From Lingula anatina (Eukaryota > Brachiopoda > Lingulata > Lingulida > Lingulidae): 64,000 nucleotides of DNA. Made by a program: the position numbers and the translations under genes. Location: positions 20,297 to 84,296 of the forward strand of contig NW_019775932.1 of the NCBI RefSeq assembly GCF_001039355.2, in the 5' to 3' direction. Positions 22,881 to 33,454 of this stretch are shown piece after piece. Within the stretch, counting starts at the first letter, position 1; each line of letters begins with the position of its first letter. The notes beneath the pieces were generated by a model, which saw only the letters and a list, made by a program, of their open reading frames with translations, was not told the origin of the DNA and searched no databases.

Positions 22881-23109
22881 AAAGGAATGGAATGAAAAAA
22901 GAAAGAATAAGTATCATAGGAGAGGGGTATGAATAAAAATATTTTTAAAAAAATAGTATAAAAATATTTTAAAAATCAATTACGGACTTATTTTGGCAAT
23001 TTCTTTTTGGTGGTAGTCTGAACTGCTAGAGCACATTTTAATGCAAAATAAACTTTCAGTAGTCAGTTGTTACCATCTCAACCATGTGGATAAATTTTGC
23101 TCTTGCAGG

Positions 23110-23390
23110 GATAGGCATTAGCATATTTCACTCAGTTGCGAATGAACGCATCCTAACCACCGGGTCTCCCGCTGACGATCTTCCACTAATGAGGCCCTTG
23201 AACAAATATTCAAATTGCCTTCTCTTTTTGCTCGGATCAATAACTATCTCCCCCTGACGATCTTCTGCTGACGAAGTCCCTAAATCAGATGTGAAAATTA
23301 CCTTCTCGTCTCCCTCGGATCGCTACCGGAATTCCGCTGACGATATAAAAATTGCCTCTTCATCTCGTTTGGATCGCTACAATCTAGATG
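23110..23390. repeat. Internal array of CTGACGA repeats, left
   Basis: Degenerate units of about 90 bp contain CCGCTGACGATCTTCC, GCTGACGAAGTCC and ATTACCTTCTCGTCTCCCTC followed by GGATCG. The same units recur in the same orientation at 26045-26260, so these are not part of the inverted arms. Confidence 0.75.
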
Positions 23391-23469
23391 ACATTTGCTA
23401 CGGACGCCGTACAATGAACTCCTACACGTTTTCCGTGGGATTTTTATGACATCGTAAGTGGCTACGGGC

Positions 23470-23590
23470 AACGGCAATTACCTCTACAGCGCAGCACGTA
23501 CGGTTTTTTAGGTTCCTCTCGTCTGGCTGGGCCGTAGCTAGATCGCAGGGAAGGAATCAAATAATTGGTGATTGTAATTAGTGCGCAAGA
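23470..23590. repeat. Fragment of the 44-kb dispersed repeat (first half)
   Basis: Shares ACGGTTTTTTAGGTTCC, GTAGCTAGATCGCAG and GAAGGAATCA followed by TAATTGGTGA with 43970-44080. The second half of that repeat lies at 25730-25810. Confidence 0.7.
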
Positions 23591-24039
23591 AGAAAGTGCG
23601 TGGACAGTACCTGAGAAGCTCAGCCTCCGCAAGTCAGAAGTATCTCTGCGCCCGACGGGCTTTAGCACGTGTCCCGCATCCTACACTACGTTGCTGCTCG
23701 TCCTTTGCACGGGAATCTTACGTGTTAAGATGTTTTGGGGGAGGCATAAAAACAGGTGCCATGTCGCATTCCATGTTGATATCCTTAGCTACATTGCCAG
23801 TAATGACCGCTACCACCATCTCCATCTCCAGACACGTCCCACTCCAGCTGACCTGGTTTTATTTGGGATGGCCTCTTTTATCCTGGTAATGAGCGGGAAA
23901 ATACATAATGTATAATATACAAGTATAATGAGACATTCACAGAATAACAGAAAAGATTTATTATTGGAATTAAAAAAGGGTATCTCCGACTGTAAGGGAA
24001 GGGCACGCGTCTTCAGTGCCCTCTATATGTGGAGTTGGA

Positions 24040-24075
24040 AAGGGAATAGACGGGGCGGGGGGGGGGGGGGGTAGA
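24040..24075. repeat. Poly-G tract
   Basis: GGGGC followed by about 16 G and GTAGAGG. It is a possible G-quadruplex former on the + strand. Confidence 0.8.
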
Positions 24076-24198
24076 GGAATGGAGGGAGATATGATCGTAT
24101 TACTGCCTTGGGGTCCACCGTAACCGGGTTGCCTATTGCCTTTCACTGGGTTTTGTGAACCAGGCGAGAGCCTTCATGCATATTTTACACTACATGTA

Positions 24199-24437
24199 CA
24201 AACTGGCCAATAGAAGTGTCACCCCTACTGAACCAATAATTTGGATAAGATAAATGACTGTGAAATGATATGCTCCTGGTAACATTTCATTAACATTAAA
24301 TTTCACAAAAGAAACGGTTCTAACTGAACCATTCAACTGTATCGATAGTCTGACATTGCTTATATCCCGCCTCTTCAGGTTAATAACTTTGACTACTCTG
24401 ATTCAGGGGGTGACACTTCTATTGTCCAGTGTGTGTA
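24199..24437. mobile_element. Internally deleted Tc1-like derivative (MITE)
   Basis: Both ends of the local Tc1-like family are present (CAATAGAAGTGTCACCCCTA and its complement followed by TTGTCCAGTGTGTG), joined by only about 190 bp. The interior matches two separated parts of the parent: AACCAATAATTTGGATAAG-type subterminal sequence and the ATTCAACTGTATCGATAGTC region of the transposase N-terminus. It sits inside the 22096-27805 element. Confidence 0.85.
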
Positions 24438-25729
24438 CTTTATTCACCAATGTCAAAACAAGTGGTTGAAATGAAATTGTAAAGCATAAAGATAAAATAA
24501 ACAAAATATTATCCATGCCTGCCCTCGCTGATCATTACCCCGCTGCAAAAGTTATGCGACAGTTTTAGGCTTTTTGAAAGTGAGTTGGGGGGTGTCATTA
24601 GGATTTTTTTCTGTTAAACATCGTCATATCAGTGTATGTATCAGTGTATGAGATAATATTACCACGTAACGAGAATGTAAAAGTGTTAATGCCTATTTTC
24701 AAATAAAATTAAAAATCACAACAGTAAGGACTATGTTTCTTACAGTGCTCAGACCTGATTTCATCGGAACGGGGCGGAAGTAAGCCTAAGTTCAATAAAC
24801 CATTGTGGTTACATCCTTTAAAGATGTCAGCATTAAAAACCATGAAAAAAAATTCAATGAAAAAGTTGGTAAAATAGACATATCTAGCCAAAATCTTATC
24901 AATGATACCAAAAATGAGAGTCGTATCAGTGTTTATGGTGTGCCGAACAATCGTATCTTATCGCGTCTTAAGGTTAAGTACACGTATGGCCTAATTTATA
25001 CCGCACGTTGTATAGTAGACACTGTAAATATAGCAACTGCAAGTTACAACGCAGTCAAGTCCTGCAACAAGGAAGTGATCTCTGACTCTTTGGTGATAGC
25101 AGACGGAGATATATTGCTTTTAGCGGAATAAGATCCCTATATAAATGTACTGGTAGCCTTCAAGACCCTCAGGTAAGTTTCAAGATATATGTTTGTAGAA
25201 CGTTTTGTGTCATGACCAGACAAAAACGATACTTGTTAATTATCTTTGACAAGCTTGGTTACTTAAAAATGACGCGAAATGCCACTCCATTTCCCCATAA
25301 CATAGTCTTGAAAGCTTGCGCCTGGCTTCTACTGCTGTGAGGACAGTAAAAAAGTCCTCGACACCCGTTAAAAGGGCATTTAACAAAAACGTTATACCCA
25401 ACTACATAAAGACTATTTCTTGTATAAATTGCACTGTGTGTACATTGTATGGAGGAGGCAGTACATCACCCTATGTGTCCGTGTCATAGTACATGTAAGT
25501 CATTTCATATATATGTCTGTACACTAAAATACGTTTCCAATTCCAGTGCTTATTGTAAAGAATGCAGCGAACGGGAGGTAAGTTTGTGGCGTTGCTATTC
25601 CTCTCCGCTCTAGTATCCACAGCAGTGTTCAAAGATGGTGAGCCCAATCATACTTTGCTTGTCCCCGATCCCCCTTTCCCCTCTTGCTCTTTGCTGTCTT
25701 TTTGGGTTTTTTTTTAAAACTTGACGTCA

Positions 25730-25810
25730 ATTTTTTGGCCGTAGACCAGACGTAGAAGCCCGTATGTTGGATTGAGACCCAGGCTTAAGGATATGTAGGG
25801 AAAATTCGCT
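25730..25810. repeat. Fragment of the 44-kb dispersed repeat (second half)
   Basis: GGCCGTAGACCAGACGTAGAAGCCCGTA-type sequence matches 44155-44225, where it follows the first half after about 100 bp. Here the halves are 2.2 kb apart. Confidence 0.65.
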
Positions 25811-26044
25811 TTGTCGGGTGAAAGTGATCATACCGAGTCCGTTCAGTCTCAGTGCAGTTGCAGCACGTCTTCCGTGTGGCTTTTCTTGGAGATAGACACG
25901 ATGTCGGGACATATTCTTAGGATTTTTAGCACCCATGTGGTCAGAATAAAAAAGCACAACTTCAAATTTGTGAATTACAATAGTTTTAAACACCTTTGCT
26001 ATTGTTATGCCCCTTAACCCACCAAAGGTAGAAGGAAACGAAGC

Positions 26045-26260
26045 CATCGCCCGCTGACGATCTGCCGCTGACGAAGTCATTTGCAAGAATACGAAAATTG
26101 CTTTCTCGTCTCCCTCGGATCGAAAACGATCTCCCTCTGAAGATATGCAAATTGGCTTCGCATCTTGCTCCGATGGCGAATCACCTACCGCCGACGATCT
26201 CCCGCAAACGAAATCCTTACTTAAACGAATATGAAAATTACCTTCTCCTCTGTCAGCGCT
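26045..26260. repeat. Internal array of CTGACGA repeats, right
   Basis: Same orientation and wording as 23110-23390: CCGCTGACGATCTGCCGCTG, ATTGCTTTCTCGTCTCCCTC, GATCGAAAACGATC. It overlaps an 84-codon open frame (26098-26352) that I regard as chance. Confidence 0.75.
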
Positions 26261-27009
26261 GTCAGGTGCTGCTTGAAGGTCTGATTGGTTTCAGCTTTCA
26301 TAATTTAACGGCAGGCTTGCTAAAAAATCTAATAAAAGTTGGAAATGCCTAGCATTGGTCACGGAGCCTTATTTTTCAAACATTAAGGGGTTGCTGCTGA
26401 CATATCAGAGATGACTGACTGGTTAACGGAAAAATAAATTTGACGAACATACATATATTTACTCTCCTCTTTGTAACATCTAGTTAACCAATCTGTTTTT
26501 ATTATGTTCCCTGCATTGACCACAGGCATATTATTTTGCTGACATACAATGTATATGCAGATTTCATTCGTTTAAAATCTTTTTCAGCTGAAAAACATAT
26601 TTTACCATCTTTTTACCTGCCTTTTCCGTGCCGTTTTGGTGGTTATTTTGCTATTTCTATTAAAATGACTTGCAAAATATGTGAAAGAAAACCCTAATAA
26701 ACACCACCTCTGTATTTGTAAACATGCAAATAGACTTTTTAAATGAAGAATCTTCACGCATTGTTTATAGTTTCATGTAAATTGCTATGAATACTAATGT
26801 AACTTTGCGTAAAAATTGGCAGCCATTTTGGGTTACGAAAAGTGCCAATGTCCCAGAAGTTAGTAAAGCCAAGCTAAGTTGACTTTTCTGACCAAAAAAG
26901 GGGCATTTCTTTCAAACAATTACAGAAAACAACATAGTATTGTTCAAATATGGGACCAATTAGATTGGTAACCTGATTACTTGGAGGGCTTACGCCCTCA
27001 CCACACATA

Positions 27010-27805
27010 AGTTGAATATTAAACAAGGAGATAATGGTAGTGTAGGATAAAAAAGAAAAATCACGATGAACGGAAAAATCAAAGAAGATGCCGTTAATTA
27101 GACTGATGATACTAGAAATATGCTGATTTTGCTGATTTACTTTACCCTCTGCCTCTACCCTATGTTTTGGCGGCCATTTTGTTTCTTACCAGTAACGAAG
27201 ACGTGCTAGGATGTAGTCTTGTGCCCTACTGTGTTCTTCCGACATGAAACACATTCACAACAGCCACAAATAAAGTACATCCGTCGACTTCTGGTTGTTT
27301 TTCTGTTTTTCTGCAAAATTGACGGACATATTGAAAATGCTCAATGTCTCGGAAGTAGCGATCAAGCTAATTTTACCTTACTAACCCTAAAGGATGCACT
27401 TCTGTAATAAAAAAATACGGAAAAGAAACATTACAGAGTTCGACTATTGTTCCTGATGTAGAAAGTGGATATTTGTCATCCTAAATTGTGCAATATCACC
27501 CAGTGACGTCATCGTGACGTCATCATTGCTCTCATAGATGTGCAAAGTGAGCGTACGTTTTTTAAATCTATCTATGATATCATAATTAGTACTGTTAGTG
27601 CTCGTTTTGATATAATCTGAATGTACATAAAATGCTGAGTCAGCATATTTAAGAAAGCGTCTCATCCGGGTACTTGTGAATTTTGGAGTTGCCCCCCCGA
27701 TCCAAAATTGACAAACACCTAAGGGTCATTCATCGTGGAGAAGTTTCATGCTTTTATCAACTTTTGCACAATTCTGGATATAATTTGGACTTAACCGCCT
27801 GACTA
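27010..27805 (-). repeat. Long inverted terminal repeat, right arm
   Basis: Complement of 22096-22880. The two arms are clearly homologous but have many substitutions and small indels, so they have been diverging for a long time. Confidence 0.85.
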
Positions 27806-28150
27806 GTAACGATATAAGAGGTTTCAGTCTTGCTACCCTGCTGTACAGTCTATGAGCATGTAACCGACGCCTAGCAATTTTCACAGACACATTCTTATGT
27901 GTGAAATTGTTCCACTGTGTTGTCAACTGATAAGCAGTATCGAACTTTGACAACCTGGATATCAAAATCAGTCGTCGGGCTTCACGGCCAATAGTTTTTC
28001 TTGGACGACCCATCAGAGGCAATTTGTCTCTTGATCCAGTGTTTCTATACCGAGACCAAACCCTCTGCACGGTTCTGACTGAACAATTCAATTGTATCGA
28101 TATTTTGACATTGTTTATATTCCGCCTCTTCAGGTTAATAACATGCACCT
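27806..28150 (-). pseudogene. Tc1-like transposase, N-terminal half
   Basis: Minus-strand reading from 28148 encodes VINLKRRNINNVKISIQLNC, SVRTVQRVWSRYRNTGSRDK, the AT-hook-like GRPRKTIGRE and the second helix-turn-helix region ending LHAHRLYSRVARLKPLI. At 27805 it runs into the nested element, adding about 25 foreign codons before a stop. Immediately upstream of the start the frame is disturbed. Confidence 0.85.
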
Positions 28151-28369
28151 ATAACCGTTAGATAATTGCCTATATCTTGTCATATTGAAGGAAGACAGGA
28201 ATAACATTTGCTGTACATGTGCAAGACCAACATTACAATTCTATGGTATAGCGGTTTTATACTCATTAGTTACATTATAAGTAGACCAGGCATTATAACT
28301 ACCCAAGATCTGCCTACTTTTATTACTCTGAGTTAGGGGGTGACACTTCTTTTGTCCAGTGTGTGTATA

Positions 28370-28540
28370 TGTCTTCGGACCTAAAATCCTGGAGATAGTA
28401 GTTCCCGGACCTAAAACCCCAGAAATTGTAGTCCTCTGGACCTTATATACCAGAAATTGTAGTCCTCCGGACACTGATTCCTGGAGCATGGGTCTGACGG
28501 ACTTACATTCCTGGGGATGTATGTCTGTGTGTTAGCTAAC
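28370..28540. repeat. Degenerate tandem repeat beside the Tc1-like end
   Basis: Units of about 35 bp contain GGACCTAAAA(T/C)CC, CCAGAAATTGTAGTCCTC and CGGAC, repeated four to five times with drift. Confidence 0.6.
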
Positions 28541-28656
28541 ATGGCCTTCGCAAACGAATATAATGTGTATTTTGCACATAATGAAAATAAACTGTAAACG
28601 ATAGCTTACTTTATAATTCAACTTGCTAGTTCTTAGAATTACACTTTTCTGAGTCG

Positions 28657-29001
28657 GTGTTGTGCCCATCGGCTATGTTCTCATTCGAAGATACTGACAT
28701 TTATGTTGGGCCTAGCACGGGTGCTGCTCGTTCCTTCCATATCCATGAGGGTGTGGTATCAGAATATGGACGTATTTATAGTAGTGCAAGAAAGCGCGTA
28801 ATATCTGTAACCGATCAAAATTATCCGACGTGGCAAAGTAAAATGGCCAACATGAAAAAGACAAAAATCACGCAAAAGTTAAACGCGCAGTTTCAGCCTC
28901 ATAGTAATTCGATCTCACATCTGATTAGTTTAAGAAACTATTCTGGATACACTTTGTTGTACTGCCTTACCAGTACGCCAGAGAGACGACCCGGCAAATA
29001 G
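28657..29001 (+). other. Unrecognised open frame, 114 codons
   Basis: It reads MFSFEDTDIYVGPSTGAARS from the second methionine, with an overall mixed, soluble composition and a basic C-terminus. I recognise no domain. It lies about 1 kb upstream of the HEPN exon and could hold an upstream exon of that gene, but no donor site with a matching phase was convincing. It may also be chance. Confidence 0.2.
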
Positions 29002-29127
29002 TTGAATTTACGGAGTAATTATATATGTTCACTAAAGCATACTATTCATGTCACTAGCCTTTACCTAGTAGTAATATAAAGGGACGGACATAAAAATAGA
29101 GTAGACCTCCATTTCGCTGACTAAACG

Positions 29128-29240
29128 GAATGCAGGTCCGCCAGGAAGAAAAGTCCTATCCACATTTATGACAGGAATACAGGTCCCATTAGGACTACTA
29201 TTCTAGGACCTCGGCTCCAGGCGGACCTGCATTCAGTTCA
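29128..29240. repeat. Short inverted-repeat element
   Basis: GGAATGCAGGTCCGCCAGGA at the left and its complement CCAGGCGGACCTGCATTC at the right enclose about 75 bp with AGTCCTATCC and further GGTCC words. It is a possible MITE; the flanking duplication is unclear. Confidence 0.6.
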
Positions 29241-29957
29241 CTCCAGGAGTAAATTAAAGATGCAGAAAGGCGACAATGTGGGGAGTAAGGGTGCAAGAAT
29301 AGCAGTAACTTTACAGGGGATGTGGGAAGCTATTGGTATCGATGCGCTTTTGCAAAATTACTAAGGGGGGTTACTAGTATTGGTGCAGGGGAGTACCGTC
29401 ATGAAAACGTACGACAAGTCACCTGATGGTTTCGGCACGTTGGATTACTTCTTCATTCGCCATGTGTGCTGTGTATGGTGTTCTGTACTAATACATAAAC
29501 TTGAAATGGATTTGTACCAGGTTAGTCTGAAAAATATATTGCCTGCACTACAATGTCACTTGTGACACTTTTGCTACATTGTATATTTCTCTTCAAGTGG
29601 TAGTTCTGGGATAACACAATATGGTAGTCACCTTCGTAACATATCCCATTTTGGCGAGAAAAAATCGAACAAATGTATTTCATTTGTCTAATTGTTATCG
29701 TTTGATTCAGGAAGAATAATTACCTACATACGGGGGACAAAGTGAGTCGAATAATAATCCGTTAATGACTATCATCTGGCGCCATTTTCTACTTGCCTCT
29801 ATGGTCCATACAAAATTTGTTGCTTTGAGCTGCTCGTTTTCGATAAATACCCATGAGGTTTAGAATATTCATGAGTAATGAATTGACTGTCCCAAAACCT
29901 GCACTTTTATTTTACATTTCAGATAATGCAAAGAAGGGTTTCAAAGTGACTGGTGCC

Positions 29958-31705
29958 ATGGCACCAGGAAGGACATGCACTGACTCTGATCGAGGGAATT
30001 TCTTTCGCATGAGCATTCTAACTGTACATTATGCCTTGAAGGCCTTGCAAGATGTTCTTCAGAAAGAGCTCGAAACAAAATATCCCAATTTATTTGACCT
30101 CAGCACTGGGTTGTTAAATGGGGTGCTTGGTGATAGAACTGTCAAGACTGTACTGTTTAGATTATCACCAAAGATCTGTAATCGCCACCAACGGGAACAG
30201 CTGTATCCCGCTGGAAGTCCCTCCACATCAGTAACTGTTGGTGATTTAGACCTCACATTGACTGTGCTTTTGTTGAGGAACATCACCTTGTTGAACCTTT
30301 GTCCGCGGTTGAATGCAAGGAACATTCCCTCTGACACAGACACATCAAAAGAAGCCACCATAGTTCGAATTGAAATATACTGTAATACCGTGTATGGTCA
30401 TGCAAACAAGGCAGCGATCAGCGATCAAAATTTCAAAACATATTTTTCAGAGTTGAAGTCCAATCTCTTGGTTCTCTCTAGTAGGTTCACAAATGAGGAT
30501 TATGATGCCATCTTGTCTGAACCTCTCGATGCTGCTTTACTGGCGAGAAACCAGAGTATTCTTAAAGAATGGTACTATTATGACAAAGACGTGAAAGATG
30601 AGTTGATGAGTCTGAAAGCTACAAAGGAGGAAATTCCAAAACATTGGTGCCATATAGAACAGGTTCAAAGAAAAAGTGAAGGCACTGTTCTCAGAGAGAT
30701 GAGAAGTGGAACGCAGAGAACACATGATAAACTTGAGAAAATCGGATTGGCATTAGAACAAAACGTTGAGATTACAGAAGGTACGTATCTTAAGCTTTAA
30801 GATGTTTGAAATATTTACACTCAGTAATTTAAATGCCTTTTTGGCTCACATTTTATTTTCAGGAACGACTGAAGTTCCAACATTTTTTTGGATTTAAAGA
30901 AGTTGAAAGTAAAATAAAGGTAATTACTGCAAGTAAAAATTCCTAAAATATTCATTTGATTTCTAATGCTCAAACTTGGCAACTCATTGTTCTTTGTTTA
31001 CAGAAATTCAGGAAAAACTTCAGGTGAATAATGACGAAGATCGAAACAGAAGTGAACTTACAGGTAATAATAAACACCGAGGACAAGAAAGCTGATACAT
31101 CAATAGATAGGGGTTATCTTATGTACAACTGATTAACATTGGTTAACATAACAGTTTCTTTTATTTCATTTTAATGCCACTTTTTGGTTATACATCAATT
31201 TTACAACTTTGTAGCCATATTCCTATGAAATGAATATAAGAAATGTTTTTACAAAGCAATGATCAAAAAGTTTCATTTTGAATGATGATATATTTGCAGC
31301 TGTTATTATTTATTTTAAAATCTTACAAAGTACCGTGTAATGTATTCCCATCAAATAGTGTTGTCAAATACACAAGAGGACCCTGTCGTTCCTTCATCCC
31401 AACTCTTAAATCCTTCATCGTCAACAGAACAGGAAATTGCACAGACTACAGAGTCATGTCTTTCAAGTGTTGATGTGGGAACTATTGCAGGTACGTGTAC
31501 AGTTCGTAAATATGTGTATGTATGAACGATATTCACAGCCATATAGATGTTCCCAAGATTTTTCAAGACTTCTTTGTTGTCAGTACATTGATGGGAAGAT
31601 CAAAGCGGGATTTTTAAACGATATTGATATGACCTAGATGCAAGTTACGTTTTTTGTTTTATGGATTTAACTTTTGAGATTACAGAATGTATGTAATAAG
31701 ATAAC

Positions 31706-31774
<69 letters not shown>

Positions 31775-32088
31775 CAAGCGTGAATGTGGAACAGAGTGCT
31801 CAACAGTACGGAGCATTTGTACACAATTAAAATAAATAAATAAATAAATAAATAAACAAAAGACATGCAATAACCCCGACTCCGAGTTTCACGGGCATAT
31901 GTGTCGGCATAAAGTGACGTAACTAACACGGCGTGCGACGTAAGTGTCGTCACGCTGTGTATGTAAAACGGCTAATATAACCATTTTCAAATAAACCTCC
32001 TGACGATCGGGCATACCTTCTGGGTATGCCCGTGAAACTCGGAGTCGGGGTTATTGCATGTCTTTTGTTTATTTATTTATTTATTTTA

Positions 32089-32136
<48 letters not shown>

Positions 32137-33412
32137 CTGAACGTTTTGTTCTAATGGCAATATATAGGAGGACATGTTACCAATGTCATAAATTCATGTA
32201 TTTTACCAAACTTATATCACAATTTCATAGGATGCTATGTTCTCTGAACAATTTTATTAAAAAGTTAATTAGCGCAACACTGAACAGTTTATACAGTAGG
32301 TTAAATGACAAGACATTTTAAAATAATCATAGTAATCAATCCCAAGTGTGCAAACTGTGGACGTTTAAAGGAATTTAAATGTTGTAGTGATTGTGGTCAC
32401 AGAAAACCATCGTTTTGAAGAAATGCCACACATGTACATTGTACAAAATGCCTAAAGTGAAAAAAAATGTGTTTGTGACAAGTGATATCTGTGTCGAAAG
32501 TGTTGCGCTTACTTAAATAAAACACAGAAAACATTGTTGTTTTGCTCTTGCAGCCAGCTTTCGTCAGTCGGCACAAGGCCCACCCTTTTGTATGGGGGAA
32601 GAATACTGCTATGAAGCAGTGCGACTGTCCAGTTTTAAAGATTTGGCCAATTCGGTCCAGGTACGAGCAACGCAACTTGCACGGTCAGGGTTCTATTACA
32701 CTGGAAACAGTGATGAGGTAGCATGTTTTAGCTGTGGAGGGAGACTTAAGGAGTGGACCTATGGAGACAATCCATTTGTACGACATCGTAATTTCTTCCC
32801 AGATTGCCCACTTATGAAAGGGACTGAGACAAAGAATGTTCCCCTGTTCCAAACAGATGATGCTATTTCTAATGGCAACATAGGAGCCAACGAAGATCCT
32901 TTCCCAAACTTAGCAAGATCTACACCGTGTGAGCATGTTGACAATGCGTCCTCACTACTGTCAAGCCAGCAGGCACTATCCAGGTCACTGGGCATTATTT
33001 CTCCAGAGGTCGCCACCCCGCAGATCACGCCGCTGGAAAGTAGCACAGTGGCTCATGCTGGGATTGTCAGAGGTGTACGCTCTAACGAGAACACATCTGC
33101 ACCCTTAACTCCACCAAATACATCATGGATGAGAAATGAGTCTGATCGCCTAGCAACTTTCGTCAGCTGGCCCAGTGGAGCAAGTGTCCGACCCAGAGAC
33201 TTGGCAAGAGCTGGTTTCTTCTATCTGGGCACGGAGGACCGGGTACAATGTGCCTTCTGTGAGGGGGTATTAAGGAATTGGGAACTAGGTATGATTACTT
33301 TTTATCGCTAAGAACGTGATTCTATATATCCCTGCCTGTTCTGTGTAAATGGTTGAAGCAGGAAAATATAATAATAATAATAATTTATTCAGTTTTTCAA
33401 GACCTCCGGTCC

Positions 33413-33454
<42 letters not shown>

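Larger units (their letters stand above)
22096..27805. mobile_element. 5.7-kb element with long inverted termini, nested in a Tc1-like transposon
   Basis: The ends are inverted (TAGTTAGGCGGCTAAGCC on the left, complement TAGTCAGGCGGTTAAGTCC on the right) and continue as inverted homology for about 0.75 kb. GTA flanks both ends (22093-22095 and 27806-27808), and an empty site with one GTA exists at 5792-5794. The interior contains two arrays of GCTGACGA-rich repeats (23110-23390 and 26045-26260), pieces of the repeat seen at 43970-44225, and a deleted Tc1 derivative (24199-24437). No transposase or other recognisable protein is encoded; a 108-codon frame at 24805-25131 has no motif. The 3-bp duplication fits CACTA, Academ, Zator or Harbinger-type elements, but I cannot assign it. 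A foldback-type non-autonomous element is the simplest description. Confidence 0.8.
21271..28367 (-). mobile_element. Tc1-like transposon split by a 5.7-kb insertion
   Basis: Terminal repeats match at both ends: GAAGTGTCACCCC near 21287-21299 and its complement near 28336-28350, with CACACA(C/A)TGGA(C/A)AA further out. The transposase is on the minus strand and is broken into a C-terminal half (21446-22095) and an N-terminal half (27806-28150) by the element at 22096-27805. Summing the two flanks gives a Tc1-like element of about 1.4 kb, the usual size for the family. Confidence 0.85.

Noticed and set aside
23110-23390. Hammerhead ribozymes in the CTGACGA repeats
   Set aside because: CTGACGA is present many times, but no stem II followed by GAAA comes after it in any unit.
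24805-25131. 108-codon frame as a possible transposase of the 5.7-kb element
   Set aside because: No DDE, zinc finger or helix-turn-helix signature; too short and compositionally ordinary.
31645-31953. 102-codon minus-strand frame with an isoleucine-tyrosine repeat
   Set aside because: It is the (AT)n tract read in frame and lies inside an intronic inverted repeat.
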